From: Candidatus Aegiribacteria sp. | Lineage (GTDB): Bacteria > Fermentibacterota > Fermentibacteria > Fermentibacterales > JCC-6 | Reading direction: 5' to 3' | DNA: 43,127 nt | Assembly (NCBI GenBank): GCA_030620995.1 | Contig: JAUXIK010000021.1 | Location: 1-43,127 of the forward strand | In this document: positions 16,843-24,457 of the stretch, piece by piece | How the letters are laid out: each line of letters starts with the position of its first letter | Numbering within the stretch: the first letter of the stretch is position 1 | The notes under the pieces: generated by a model | Databases searched by the model: none | What the model was told of the DNA's origin: nothing | The model's input: the letters and a program-made list of their open reading frames with translations, nothing else | Program-made: the position numbers and the translations under genes

Positions 16843-18096
16843 ATGATCAATGCGGTGGAGTACAACAAGTTCCTTAATTTACGACCTTTGAATGTAACAA
16901 GAGCATTTCCTGCAAGCAGGTTTGCTCTTGTAAGTATGAAGGACATAGCTGCGGTTGCTGTTGAAAAGAATGCCATTGTCATGGCTGCCAATATTCGCAA
17001 TCCCCTGAGTGCTCTGGGAATTCTTCGGGCTGCGAAAAAGGTTGACTCTTTTGTTCTGCTTGAACTGGCAAAATCAGAAGCTGGTTATACGGGAGTGAAT
17101 TTCAGGAATCTTCCCTGGTTCGCGATGCAGTTCTCAAGTTCAATTGAAGATAAAACCGTTTTCGGTCTGCATATGGACCATTATGCGATAAAATCATACA
17201 GTGACAGAGATGAAGCTGTCGTAAATGTTCCTGATGCCATTTCAAGGGGCTGGACTTCGGTGGCTGTTGACGCATCGCATAACCCGGACTACGAGAATCT
17301 GATTTTCACTCGCGATCTCGCGATGCACATTCCACCATATATCGGTCTTGAAGTTGAAGTTGGTGAAATAAAGGGTGCCGGGGTTATCACAACCATAGAG
17401 GAAGCGGAATATTTCGTAGGAGGTCTTAACAGCTGGGGGATATTCCCGGATTTTCTCGCGATCTCAAATGGATCCAAACATGGTACTTATGATTCTTCCA
17501 AGGGTGAAGGTGAGGGGATCGATCTTAGAAGAACCGGAGAAATAGCGAATGCTATATCACATTACAATTGTATGATTGCGCAACATGGGATCAGCGGAAC
17601 CCCGCTCGATAAAGTCGGGCATTTCAAAGAATACGGTATTAACAAGGGAAATGTTGGAACTCTCTGGCAGAATATCGTGTTCGGTCTGGAAATCGATCCT
17701 GACAGTGGCAACGCTGTGATTGAAAATGGATCGTTCGTGAAGCGTCCCGATAAAGGAATTCCGACAGAATTATGGGACGAAGTAGTATCGTGGGCCGATG
17801 CCTGGGGATATCCCCGTAATTCAGGTGATTACAAAAAAGCGAATCTGCCTTTCCACTACAGGATAATGAGTTTGCCGTACATATACAGAGATCGTATTCT
17901 GGAGGAAACTGAGAAATGGGCGCTCCGGTTCTTCGAAGCATTCAACTCCACTGGAACCGGAACCGCGGTTATTGATAGAATCCTTGAGAGAGATGATTGG
18001 AACTCTGCCCCCGAACGTTCCATAACGGCGGTCAGAGAAAATTACTCCGCATCCTTCGCGCCTGATGCCACGCCCGGGGGCGGGGAAAGAGCTTGA
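16843..18096 (+). CDS. Class II fructose-bisphosphate aldolase family protein
   Basis: A 417-residue zinc aldolase. Family motifs in order are 'LHMDHYAIKS' (zinc His and catalytic Asp region), 'VAVDASH', 'GLEVEVGEIKG', 'AISNGSKHGTYD' (zinc His) and 'MIAQHGISGTPLDKV' (the 'HGxSG' loop binding phosphate and a zinc His). It probably cleaves fructose 1,6-bisphosphate or another ketose bisphosphate in central carbon metabolism. It is longer than E. coli FbaA (~360), with extra C-terminal helices. ATG 16843 follows an AGGAAA at a good distance; an in-frame upstream ATG at 16810 lacks a site. It is divergent from ktrB, and pyrC follows 43 bases after its stop. Confidence 0.85.
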   Translation: MINAVEYNKFLNLRPLNVTRAFPASRFALVSMKDIAAVAVEKNAIVMAANIRNPLSALGILRAAKKVDSFVLLELAKSEAGYTGVNFRNLPWFAMQFSSSIEDKTVFGLHMDHYAIKSYSDRDEAVVNVPDAISRGWTSVAVDASHNPDYENLIFTRDLAMHIPPYIGLEVEVGEIKGAGVITTIEEAEYFVGGLNSWGIFPDFLAISNGSKHGTYDSSKGEGEGIDLRRTGEIANAISHYNCMIAQHGISGTPLDKVGHFKEYGINKGNVGTLWQNIVFGLEIDPDSGNAVIENGSFVKRPDKGIPTELWDEVVSWADAWGYPRNSGDYKKANLPFHYRIMSLPYIYRDRILEETEKWALRFFEAFNSTGTGTAVIDRILERDDWNSAPERSITAVRENYSASFAPDATPGGGERA

Positions 18097-18139
18097 CAAA
18101 ACCGGGGAGGACTTCTCCGACTGAGAGGGTGATGGATTC

Positions 18140-19426
18140 CTGGAACGATATGTAATCAGAAACGCAAGGATAATAGATCCTTCGGTAAATGCTGACTTTC
18201 ACGGCGATATTCTTATCGAAAGCGGCAGAATTGAAGCTGTTGAACCTGGCTTGCCCGTTGAACTCGATGCTATTTCGGTCGACGCTGCCGGCAAATGGGT
18301 ATTTCCAGGACTGGTGGATATGCACGTGCATCTCCGTGTTCCAGGTGGTGAGGATTCGGAAACAATTGAAACAGGTCTGAAAGCAGCGATTGCCGGAGGT
18401 GTAACCACTGTCGGTGCTATGCCGAATACAATTCCCCCAATAGATTCCCCTCAAATTGTGTCGGATCTGATCTCTGCGGCTTCGAGTCTGGATCTTGCCC
18501 GCTGCATACCTGTTCCATGCGTTACCAGAGGCAGAGCCGGGGAACGTCTTGTTGATTTTCATAAGCTGCACGAAGCTGGAGCTACCGCATTCTCAGATGA
18601 CGGCAGCCCCGTTCATGATTCCGGATTGCTGCTTCAGGCAATGGAAACTGTCTCGGAGTTCAATGGCGTGATTATTGAGCATCCTGAGGTAGTGGAGCTG
18701 TCAGGAGGCTCGATTAACCAGGGATTAATTGCCGGAGAGCTTGGTGTAAGGGGAATTCCCGAGTGTGCCGAGACAGTAGATGTTGCCAGATGTCTTGAAA
18801 TCGCAAACAGTTGTGCAGGGCATCTCCATTTGACTCATCTGTCATCACCAAGGAGTATTGAACTGGTCAGATCTGATTGTTTCAGGCAAGCAGGAGTCAC
18901 AGTTGATGTTACACCGCATCACCTGATTCTTGATGAAACCGCTGTTCTTGAGCATGAATCCATGGCAAAGATGAATCCGCCGCTCAGAAGCTGTGAAAGC
19001 CGCTCCGGACTGCTTGCCATGGTGAAGAAAGGCATGGTAGACGCAATCGCTTCAGACCATGCTCCACACGCTATGGTCAGGAAGCGGAAATCACTGGAGG
19101 ATGCAGCTTTCGGTATTATCGGACTGGAAACTATCCTCCCTTTGACAATTGAGGCTCTTTATGCGGAATCCGGCATGCCTCTCCTTCAGATACTCAGTCT
19201 TCTGACGAAAGGACCGGCTCGAATTCTGAGGATTCCGGAGCCTGGCCTTACAGTTGGCGACAAGGCGGATATTGTCCTTTACAATCCCGATATTGAATAC
19301 AGTCTTTACGAAACAGGAACATTTTCAAAATCGGAAAATACACCCTTTCTCCATAGAAGATTAAAAGGCAGAGTCGAAGCTGTATGGATGGGAAGACTTA
19401 TCTACAGGGATGGTCAGTTTGAATAA
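18140..19426 (+). CDS. pyrC: Dihydroorotase, probable CTG start
   Basis: A type I dihydroorotase closing N-carbamoylaspartate to dihydroorotate in pyrimidine synthesis. With a CTG start at 18140 it has 428 residues, the normal length. The N-terminus reads 'YVIRNARIIDPS'; zinc ligands His62/His64 lie in 'DMHVHLR', with 'GVTTVGAMPNT', later His residues in 'IIEHPEV' and 'LHLTHLSS', and Asp306 in 'SDHAPHA'. No ATG, GTG or TTG lies in frame between the stop at 18122-18124 and a TTG at 18251, and starting at 18251 would delete the first strands of the fold. GAGGG sits 10 bases before the CTG. The alternative is a one-base assembly error near an out-of-frame ATG at 18132. It is the first gene of the pyr operon. 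Confidence 0.88.
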   Translation: MERYVIRNARIIDPSVNADFHGDILIESGRIEAVEPGLPVELDAISVDAAGKWVFPGLVDMHVHLRVPGGEDSETIETGLKAAIAGGVTTVGAMPNTIPPIDSPQIVSDLISAASSLDLARCIPVPCVTRGRAGERLVDFHKLHEAGATAFSDDGSPVHDSGLLLQAMETVSEFNGVIIEHPEVVELSGGSINQGLIAGELGVRGIPECAETVDVARCLEIANSCAGHLHLTHLSSPRSIELVRSDCFRQAGVTVDVTPHHLILDETAVLEHESMAKMNPPLRSCESRSGLLAMVKKGMVDAIASDHAPHAMVRKRKSLEDAAFGIIGLETILPLTIEALYAESGMPLLQILSLLTKGPARILRIPEPGLTVGDKADIVLYNPDIEYSLYETGTFSKSENTPFLHRRLKGRVEAVWMGRLIYRDGQFE

Positions 19427-21083
19427 GATAGGATACTTAGTTGTGGTAATAATGATTTTCACATTTTTACTTGTGGTTTCATGTGCTTATTACAACACTT
19501 ATTACAATGCTAGAAAAAGCTACAGAGAAGCTCTTGAACTTGCGAAACAGCATCCTGACAATCCGGTATCTTCCGAGGAAGTACTGCTTGACGAAGCTAT
19601 TGCGGGCGCTGCCAGGGTTCTGGCTATCTATCCTGAAAGCAAATGGGTTGATGATGCTCAGCTTCTTCTCGGCAACGCACTTCTTCAGCTGGGCAGGCGA
19701 ACGCTTACCGGAAGCGGTACATCTGATTTGACCGAAGCGATGATGGCATTTTCTTCGACAGCGATATTGACGGATGACCAGACAATTCGCGATAGAGCTT
19801 TTACGGGTATGGGTCTCGCAGCCATGGAACTTGGCAGATTGAATGATGCGGTTGCTTCATTCGAGAATGTTTCCCATGAAAATGACGAGAGATATATTTC
19901 CTCAAGACTGTATCTGATGGACGCACAGCTGCTGAATAATCAGCCTGAACTGGCTCTTATGATTGCCGACAGTCTCGGAACACCGAGAGATGACAGCCTT
20001 TCAGCGGAATTGAAACTATTGACCAGCCGTGCCCTGGTGGAGATCGGGCTTCCCGACAGCGGAGCTGTAATGGCTCTGACAGCAGGAGATATGTTCAGAA
20101 GAGGAAAAGGTTATTATAGAGCGCTCACCATTGCAGCGGAGGCTTATCTGCAGGCTGATAAACCCGGGAAAGCAGTGGAAATATTGGCACAGCTTCTTTC
20201 AGGTTACAGGTCTGATCTGGAAACAGCGACTATTGCTCTTCTTGACGGGAAGGCCAGGGAACTTGCGGGAGATCCCGCCGGTGCGATGGCCTCTTTCAGA
20301 AGCGCTGCCGATCTGGACAGTTATCAGCAATATGGTGCTGAAGCTCTGTATCTTCGAACAATACTGCTGGAGAAGGATGGCAGAATTGAAGATGCTCTTG
20401 ATAATCTGGAGGAGCTTTCCGGCAGAAGTGGTGATTACCTCTGGCTTCGCCTTGCCGAAGACAGGCGCAACGATCTCGAACTGCTTCTGGATTATTCGGA
20501 TGAACTTGAAGGATGCAGTGAAAGTGAACGCTGGCTGTACCGCTTAATGATTGCTGAGAAACGAATCGATCTGTATGGAAAGGACGATTCAGAAGCATTA
20601 AGTGAGCTGATAGTCCTTTCTGAAAGCGCGCCTGATATGGAAAGAGCAATAGCTCTTGCAGCTCTTTCGGATATTATGATTATTGACGTTGATTCTTCAA
20701 GGAGCCTGCTGCTGAAAGCCTATGTCCTGTGCGACATGGGAGATCTTGCAACCACTATTGAAAACAGATTGAACTTTGACCGGGGTGACGGATACCGTTT
20801 CCGACCCTCCGTTATCCTTGAGCGTGCCTGGGATCTCCTGGAGGAGGAGAAATTCAATGAGGCATGGGAAGAATTGAATACAGCTCTCTCATCCGGATGG
20901 AGCAGGATGAAGAGACCTGAAATTCTCTGGGCTTCGTATCTTGCTGCTGAAGGCGCGAGAATGGATGATAAAATTCTTGAGGAATACCTTACGGAACTTT
21001 CCAGTGAATATGGAAACACAGAACTGGGCATTGCCGCTTTGAACAGACTTGGAGGTGCCGAAGAGGGTGAGGAAGAAGAGTAA
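19410..21083 (+). CDS. TPR-repeat lipoprotein within the pyrimidine operon
   Basis: A 557-residue lipoprotein. The signal sequence ends in the lipobox 'LVVSC' (Cys25) and the mature N-terminus is 'AYYNTYYNARKSYREALE', a form seen on OM TPR lipoproteins of this kind of bacterium (BamD-like). Many degenerate TPR helix pairs follow ('DDAQLLLGNALLQLGRRTL', 'GMGLAAMELGRLNDAVASFE', 'MAAAxx-rich' helices). It ends in an acidic tail. It probably scaffolds proteins at the periplasmic face of the outer membrane; it has no evident link to pyrimidines. ATG 19410 overlaps the pyrC stop; a TTG at 19419 with AGGG nine bases upstream is an alternative start. Confidence 0.75.
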   Translation: MVSLNKIGYLVVVIMIFTFLLVVSCAYYNTYYNARKSYREALELAKQHPDNPVSSEEVLLDEAIAGAARVLAIYPESKWVDDAQLLLGNALLQLGRRTLTGSGTSDLTEAMMAFSSTAILTDDQTIRDRAFTGMGLAAMELGRLNDAVASFENVSHENDERYISSRLYLMDAQLLNNQPELALMIADSLGTPRDDSLSAELKLLTSRALVEIGLPDSGAVMALTAGDMFRRGKGYYRALTIAAEAYLQADKPGKAVEILAQLLSGYRSDLETATIALLDGKARELAGDPAGAMASFRSAADLDSYQQYGAEALYLRTILLEKDGRIEDALDNLEELSGRSGDYLWLRLAEDRRNDLELLLDYSDELEGCSESERWLYRLMIAEKRIDLYGKDDSEALSELIVLSESAPDMERAIALAALSDIMIIDVDSSRSLLLKAYVLCDMGDLATTIENRLNFDRGDGYRFRPSVILERAWDLLEEEKFNEAWEELNTALSSGWSRMKRPEILWASYLAAEGARMDDKILEEYLTELSSEYGNTELGIAALNRLGGAEEGEEEE

Positions 21084-21087
21084 CGAA

Positions 21088-21843
21088 GTGGACAGAGATG
21101 TTGTTGTTACTTTTAAGGAAGAGTTCCTTCCAGGTGTTTTCAGAATGTGTCTGGAAACCGGAGAGGTATTTTGCGCGAATTCGAAACCAGGGCAGTTTAT
21201 TCAGATTGAGGTTTCTCCCGGCCCATTTCCGGTAACCAGAAGACCGTTCACGATCAGCAGAACGTACAGTTCTTCAATTGAAATTATTTTTGAAATCGTA
21301 GGTCGGGGAACCGCACTGCTGTCAGAAGTTGAAACAGGTTCAGCGGTAAGAGTTCTCGGGCCTCTCGGCTCCGGTTATGAACTGAATAATGGCGGCTGGC
21401 TTCTTGTCGGCGGCGGATTGGGCGCTGCCGGATTCCCCGGCCTTGTTTCAGAAATTGATTGCAGGCTTATGCTGCTTGGAGCCTCTTCAAAAGATAGACT
21501 GCTGCCGGTACCGGGAGTATCTTTACTGAGCATTACAGAAGATGGATCGAGCGGCAGGAAAGGGCTGGTAACCGATTTACTTGAATCCGTTCCGTGGGAC
21601 TCTGTCAGTAATATTGCCGTATGCGGACCGGTTGCCATGATGAAAGCCGTTATTCATAAAATTCCGGTTGAATTCATTTCCAGTACGCAAATTTCAGCGG
21701 AAGCCAGGATGGGATGCGGATGGGGAGCATGTGAGGGTTGTTCAATCCCGAAAGCGGGCGGCGGATACCTCAAATGCTGCAGCGACGGCCCTGTATTTCC
21801 CGCTGATTCAATCGACTGGGAGCGTTATGGGGTCGTATCTTGA
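21088..21843 (+). CDS. pyrK: Dihydroorotate dehydrogenase B electron-transfer subunit
   Basis: A ~251-residue PyrK. The FAD domain has 'PGQFIQIEV' and 'RRPFTISR', the NAD domain 'LLVGGGLGAAGFPGL', and the C-terminal [2Fe-2S] module has Cys ligands in 'MGCGWGACEGCSI' and 'LKCCSDGPVF'. It passes electrons from PyrD's FMN to NAD+. I start at GTG 21088; earlier TTG/GTG codons at 21049-21067 would overlap the previous gene and are possible. The last residues ('YGVVS') are encoded by the end of a transposase element: relic copies of this gene end downstream read '..ERWEGIH' instead. So the C-terminus has been rewritten by insertion, outside the cluster domain. Confidence 0.88.
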   Translation: MDRDVVVTFKEEFLPGVFRMCLETGEVFCANSKPGQFIQIEVSPGPFPVTRRPFTISRTYSSSIEIIFEIVGRGTALLSEVETGSAVRVLGPLGSGYELNNGGWLLVGGGLGAAGFPGLVSEIDCRLMLLGASSKDRLLPVPGVSLLSITEDGSSGRKGLVTDLLESVPWDSVSNIAVCGPVAMMKAVIHKIPVEFISSTQISAEARMGCGWGACEGCSIPKAGGGYLKCCSDGPVFPADSIDWERYGVVS

Positions 21844-22767
21844 ATTTTGGTGTTTTTCTCTCTCTATTGATTATTCTCAAGATTCTTAATGATCTTACTG
21901 ATAGTACTGTAGTGCATTCCAGAATGCTTTGCAATTTCCTGCTGGCTATAACCATGTTTTATATGAGCAATATAGATAGCTTTATTGCGACCGACTTTAT
22001 CTGAAGCACTGGAAAAAAGATACTCAAGTGAAGGACGACCTAAGAATCTTTGGTTACGGGGAACTTCTGGAAGATTCCTGTATTGATCACTTCCGACAAG
22101 AGATTCCACGAACTGCTTTCGGCCAAGAATCAATTGTCCCCTGGTCTTTTCAAAAGGGGATACAGCATCATCAAAATCGTTCACAAACAAAATATACTCC
22201 CGCTCAGCTGCAAACTTATCAAACCCGAAGTGAGAAAGAATCCAATCTGTACTAAGAAGATTGTCTTCTCGTTGGTATAGACCAGCGGTCTGTCTGTAAC
22301 TGCTCCAGGTATAGTCGCCCGGAGACTCGACAATACCGGAGCGAACAGGATTCAATACGATATATCTGCACAACTCCAGAAGATAGCTTTCCTTCTCTAC
22401 CACGATTGCTTTGAAGCGTCCCTGGAATAAATGTCCTGTACGATCATGCGAATGATTGAAGTATTGAGCGTATGCGCTGTTCAGCAGTTTCATTCCCGCT
22501 GATAAATTTCCATCGGATGTCTCAAGTAGTAAATGGTAGTGATTTGACATCAGGCAATACGCATGGCAAAGCCAGTTATGTCGGTTTACCGTTTTAAGTA
22601 ATCGAATCAGAAAAGCGGTTTTATCAGAGTCGTTCAAGAAAATGTTCTGGCGATCAGTACCACGAGCAGTTACGTGATACACAGCACCTGGATATTCTAT
22701 TCGGAGTGCTCTAGTCATAGGTGGATAATAATAACTATCACGCCAAAATTCAAGATACGACCCTATA
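21826..22767 (-). mobile_element. IS-like element with Y1/RAYT transposase and 27-bp inverted ends
   Basis: The left end 21826-21852 and right end 22741-22767 are inverted repeats matching at 25 of 27 positions; both carry the core GGGTCGTATCTTGAATTTTG. Between them is a single HUH transposase gene on the minus strand. The left end overlaps the pyrK stop codon. The length is 942 bp. Long inverted ends are reminiscent of the paired REP sequences that flank RAYT genes. Confidence 0.85.
21864..22718 (-). CDS. REP-associated-type tyrosine (Y1, HUH) transposase
   Basis: A 284-residue transposase of the IS200/RAYT (PF01797) class. N-terminus 'PGAVYHVTARGTDRQNIF', HUH motif 'SNHYHLLLE' (His60 and His62), and the catalytic Tyr119 in 'RYIVLNPVRSG' with 'YTWSSYRQ' after it. 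The C-terminal ~60 residues form a helix-turn-helix ('YSQQEIAKHSGMHYSTISKII'). HUH enzymes nick single-stranded DNA through the tyrosine. The gene appears intact. There is no clear Shine-Dalgarno, which is common for transposases. It runs opposite to the pyr operon in which it is inserted. Confidence 0.92.
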   Translation of the reverse strand: MTRALRIEYPGAVYHVTARGTDRQNIFLNDSDKTAFLIRLLKTVNRHNWLCHAYCLMSNHYHLLLETSDGNLSAGMKLLNSAYAQYFNHSHDRTGHLFQGRFKAIVVEKESYLLELCRYIVLNPVRSGIVESPGDYTWSSYRQTAGLYQREDNLLSTDWILSHFGFDKFAAEREYILFVNDFDDAVSPFEKTRGQLILGRKQFVESLVGSDQYRNLPEVPRNQRFLGRPSLEYLFSSASDKVGRNKAIYIAHIKHGYSQQEIAKHSGMHYSTISKIIKNLENNQ

Positions 22768-22783
22768 GACTATAGACTATAGA
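22763..22783 (+). repeat. Three tandem CTATAGA heptamers
   Basis: Three perfect 7-base copies (22763-22769, 22770-22776, 22777-22783) at the outer right edge of the transposase element. The first copy overlaps the inverted repeat. Confidence 0.85.
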
Positions 22784-22789
22784 TTGTTT

Positions 22790-22902
22790 CTACCGTTTCT
22801 CGATGTTCTTGACGAATCTCATGCACTCAAGTATTCGTCCCACTCAAAACAACCCATGATAATATCCATCTCATAGTTAGTACAACCCTTGATTTTAGCC
22901 AT
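22790..22902 (-). pseudogene. Possible decayed small gene
   Basis: On the minus strand an ATG at 22902 opens 'AKIKGCTNYEMDIIMGCF' and runs to a TGA at 22819-22821. A one-base shift just before that stop restores a Cys-Met-Arg-Phe-Val-Lys stretch ending at TAG 22790-22792. The residue pattern looks protein-like, but I know no family and see no ribosome-binding site. Confidence 0.25.
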
Positions 22903-22916
22903 ATAGTAGTTATAAT
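22889..22916 (+). promoter_or_regulatory. Sigma70-type promoter of the second AAA/DUF4143 gene
   Basis: TTGATT (22889-22894), 16-base spacer, perfect TATAAT (22911-22916). The message would carry a ~25-base leader with GGAGG (22938-22942) six bases before the ATG. Confidence 0.7.
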
Positions 22917-22948
22917 ACCATCATAAAATATCTACTTGGAGGTAGAAG

Positions 22949-24316
22949 ATGTATCGAAGGGCTCTGGATTATCTGGTTGAATGGAAAGACAGAAAATCAC
23001 GAAAACCAATAGTTATACGCGGTGCAAGGCAGGTTGGTAAGACATGGCTCGCCAGAGAACTTGCTGCTACCTGCTTTGATAATCTGGTTGAAATAAACTT
23101 CGAATATGAAATAGAAGCAGCTTCTCTTTTTGAATCTCGTAATCCGAAAGAGATTATATCGCTTCTGGAAATTAGATATGGCAAAAAGATAGTTCCCGGA
23201 AAAACACTTCTTTTTCTTGACGAGATTCAGTCTTCAATAGATGTATTTTCAACGCTGAGATACTTTTATGAACTTTTACCTGAACTGCATGTAATTGCAA
23301 CTGGTTCATTACTGGAGTTTCACTTCGGAAAAGATGGAATAAATGTTCCCGTCGGGCGGGTGGAATATATGTTCCTGGGTCCAATGGATTTTGAAGAGTT
23401 TCTCAATGCGCTTGGAAAAACTGAATTAGTTCAATATCTCAATTCATTTACTATTGATAGGATTATTCCCGAAGCGATCCATATGCAATTAATAAAGCTC
23501 TTAACACAATACATTCTTGTTGGAGGGATGCCTGAATCAATTTTCCTTTTTCTGGAAACTGAATCCTACAGAGAGTGTGATATGCTGAAGCAAGCAATAC
23601 TGTCTTCATATATAGATGATTTCGCCAAATATGGTGCAAGAATGAATGTGGATTTGATAAGAGATATTTTCGCTAAACTTCCTTTTCTTGTTGGGTTTAA
23701 GTTCAAGTATTCAGCCATAAGCAGAACAAGCAGAGCCCGTGAAATTCGAAAAATGACAGGGAACCTTTTTAAAGCAGGCATAGCTACACCGATCTTCAGT
23801 TCCTCTTGCAATAGAATCCCAATAAAGGCAGAGAAAAACGTAGGTATTTTCAAAATTCTCTTCATTGATGTGGGTTTGCTCTGTCGTGCCTGTGGATTGA
23901 ACAGTATTGATATGCTTGGCACTGATAAATTAATGATGATTAACTCAGGAGCGGTTGCAGAACAATATGCTGGTCAGCATCTGCTGAGTGAACGTGAATT
24001 CTATGAAAAGCCGGAATTGTACTACTGGGTTCGTGAGAAGAAGAATTCTTCAGCTGAAGTCGATTACGTTACAGCATCGGGAAGAAATATTATACCTATA
24101 GAGATTAAGGCCGGTAAAACCGGTTCTTTGAAGTCTTTGCATATGTTTCTCAAGACAAAAGAAAAAGCATTTGGAATACGTTTCAACATGAATCTGCCAT
24201 CACTTACAGAAAATGTAACAGGGCTGAGCGGGGAAAATGTGGAATACAAACTTTTATCATTGCCGCTCTATCTTATCGGACAATACAAACGACTCGTTCG
24301 TGAGTGTTGTGAATAA
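22949..24316 (+). CDS. AAA_14 ATPase with DUF4143 nuclease-like C-terminus (copy 2)
   Basis: A 455-residue relative, though not a close copy, of the ATPase at 5778. It has Walker A 'GARQVGKT' (25-32), Walker B 'LLFLDEIQ' (Asp91-Glu92), 'VIATGSLLEF', the family's 'VPVGRVEYMFLGPMDFEEF', and a C-terminal DUF4143 with PD-(D/E)XK-like Glu370/Asp372 ('AEVDYV') and Glu385/Lys387 ('PIEIKAG'). Its cellular role is unknown. It has its own promoter and strong ribosome-binding site and is AT-rich compared with the pyr genes, so it is probably acquired. It lies between the transposase element and a relic of the pyrK end, inside what should be a pyrK-pyrD junction. Confidence 0.85.
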   Translation: MYRRALDYLVEWKDRKSRKPIVIRGARQVGKTWLARELAATCFDNLVEINFEYEIEAASLFESRNPKEIISLLEIRYGKKIVPGKTLLFLDEIQSSIDVFSTLRYFYELLPELHVIATGSLLEFHFGKDGINVPVGRVEYMFLGPMDFEEFLNALGKTELVQYLNSFTIDRIIPEAIHMQLIKLLTQYILVGGMPESIFLFLETESYRECDMLKQAILSSYIDDFAKYGARMNVDLIRDIFAKLPFLVGFKFKYSAISRTSRAREIRKMTGNLFKAGIATPIFSSSCNRIPIKAEKNVGIFKILFIDVGLLCRACGLNSIDMLGTDKLMMINSGAVAEQYAGQHLLSEREFYEKPELYYWVREKKNSSAEVDYVTASGRNIIPIEIKAGKTGSLKSLHMFLKTKEKAFGIRFNMNLPSLTENVTGLSGENVEYKLLSLPLYLIGQYKRLVRECCE

Positions 24317-24390
24317 AGGACAATCCTCCAGGGGATATGTGACCGGTGAATGAAATTATGAATGGTTCAATGAATCAATCTTGTCAGCGG

Positions 24391-24457
24391 ACTCCAGGAT
24401 AACTTATGTTCTTCCGGTTGATTCAATCAACCGGGAACGATGGGAGGGGATTCACTG
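24391..24457 (+). pseudogene. Relic copy of the pyrK 3' end (copy 2)
   Basis: In the pyrK frame the stretch reads 'VLPVDSINRERWEGIH' and stops at TGA 24456-24458; live pyrK has 'VFPADSIDWERYGVVS' and a stop. Nine of these 16 residues match. The relic ends on top of the AlbA_2 gene's start codon. The 74 bases before it, back to the ATPase stop, show nothing recognisable. Confidence 0.8.
24433..24455 (+). repeat. 23-bp perfect direct repeat, copy A (carries a ribosome-binding site)
   Basis: Identical to 26324-26346. It contains the Shine-Dalgarno GGGAGGGG (24442-24449), eight bases before the AlbA_2 ATG at 24458. Confidence 0.95.

Noticed and set aside
18132..18155. ATG start for pyrC
   Set aside because: That frame reaches a TAA after seven codons and is not the dihydroorotase frame; it could matter only if a base is missing from the assembly.
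24440..24457. ATG 24440 as the AlbA_2 start
   Set aside because: It would only add MGGDSL, the relic pyrD leader, and has no ribosome-binding site; ATG 24458 has one at eight bases.
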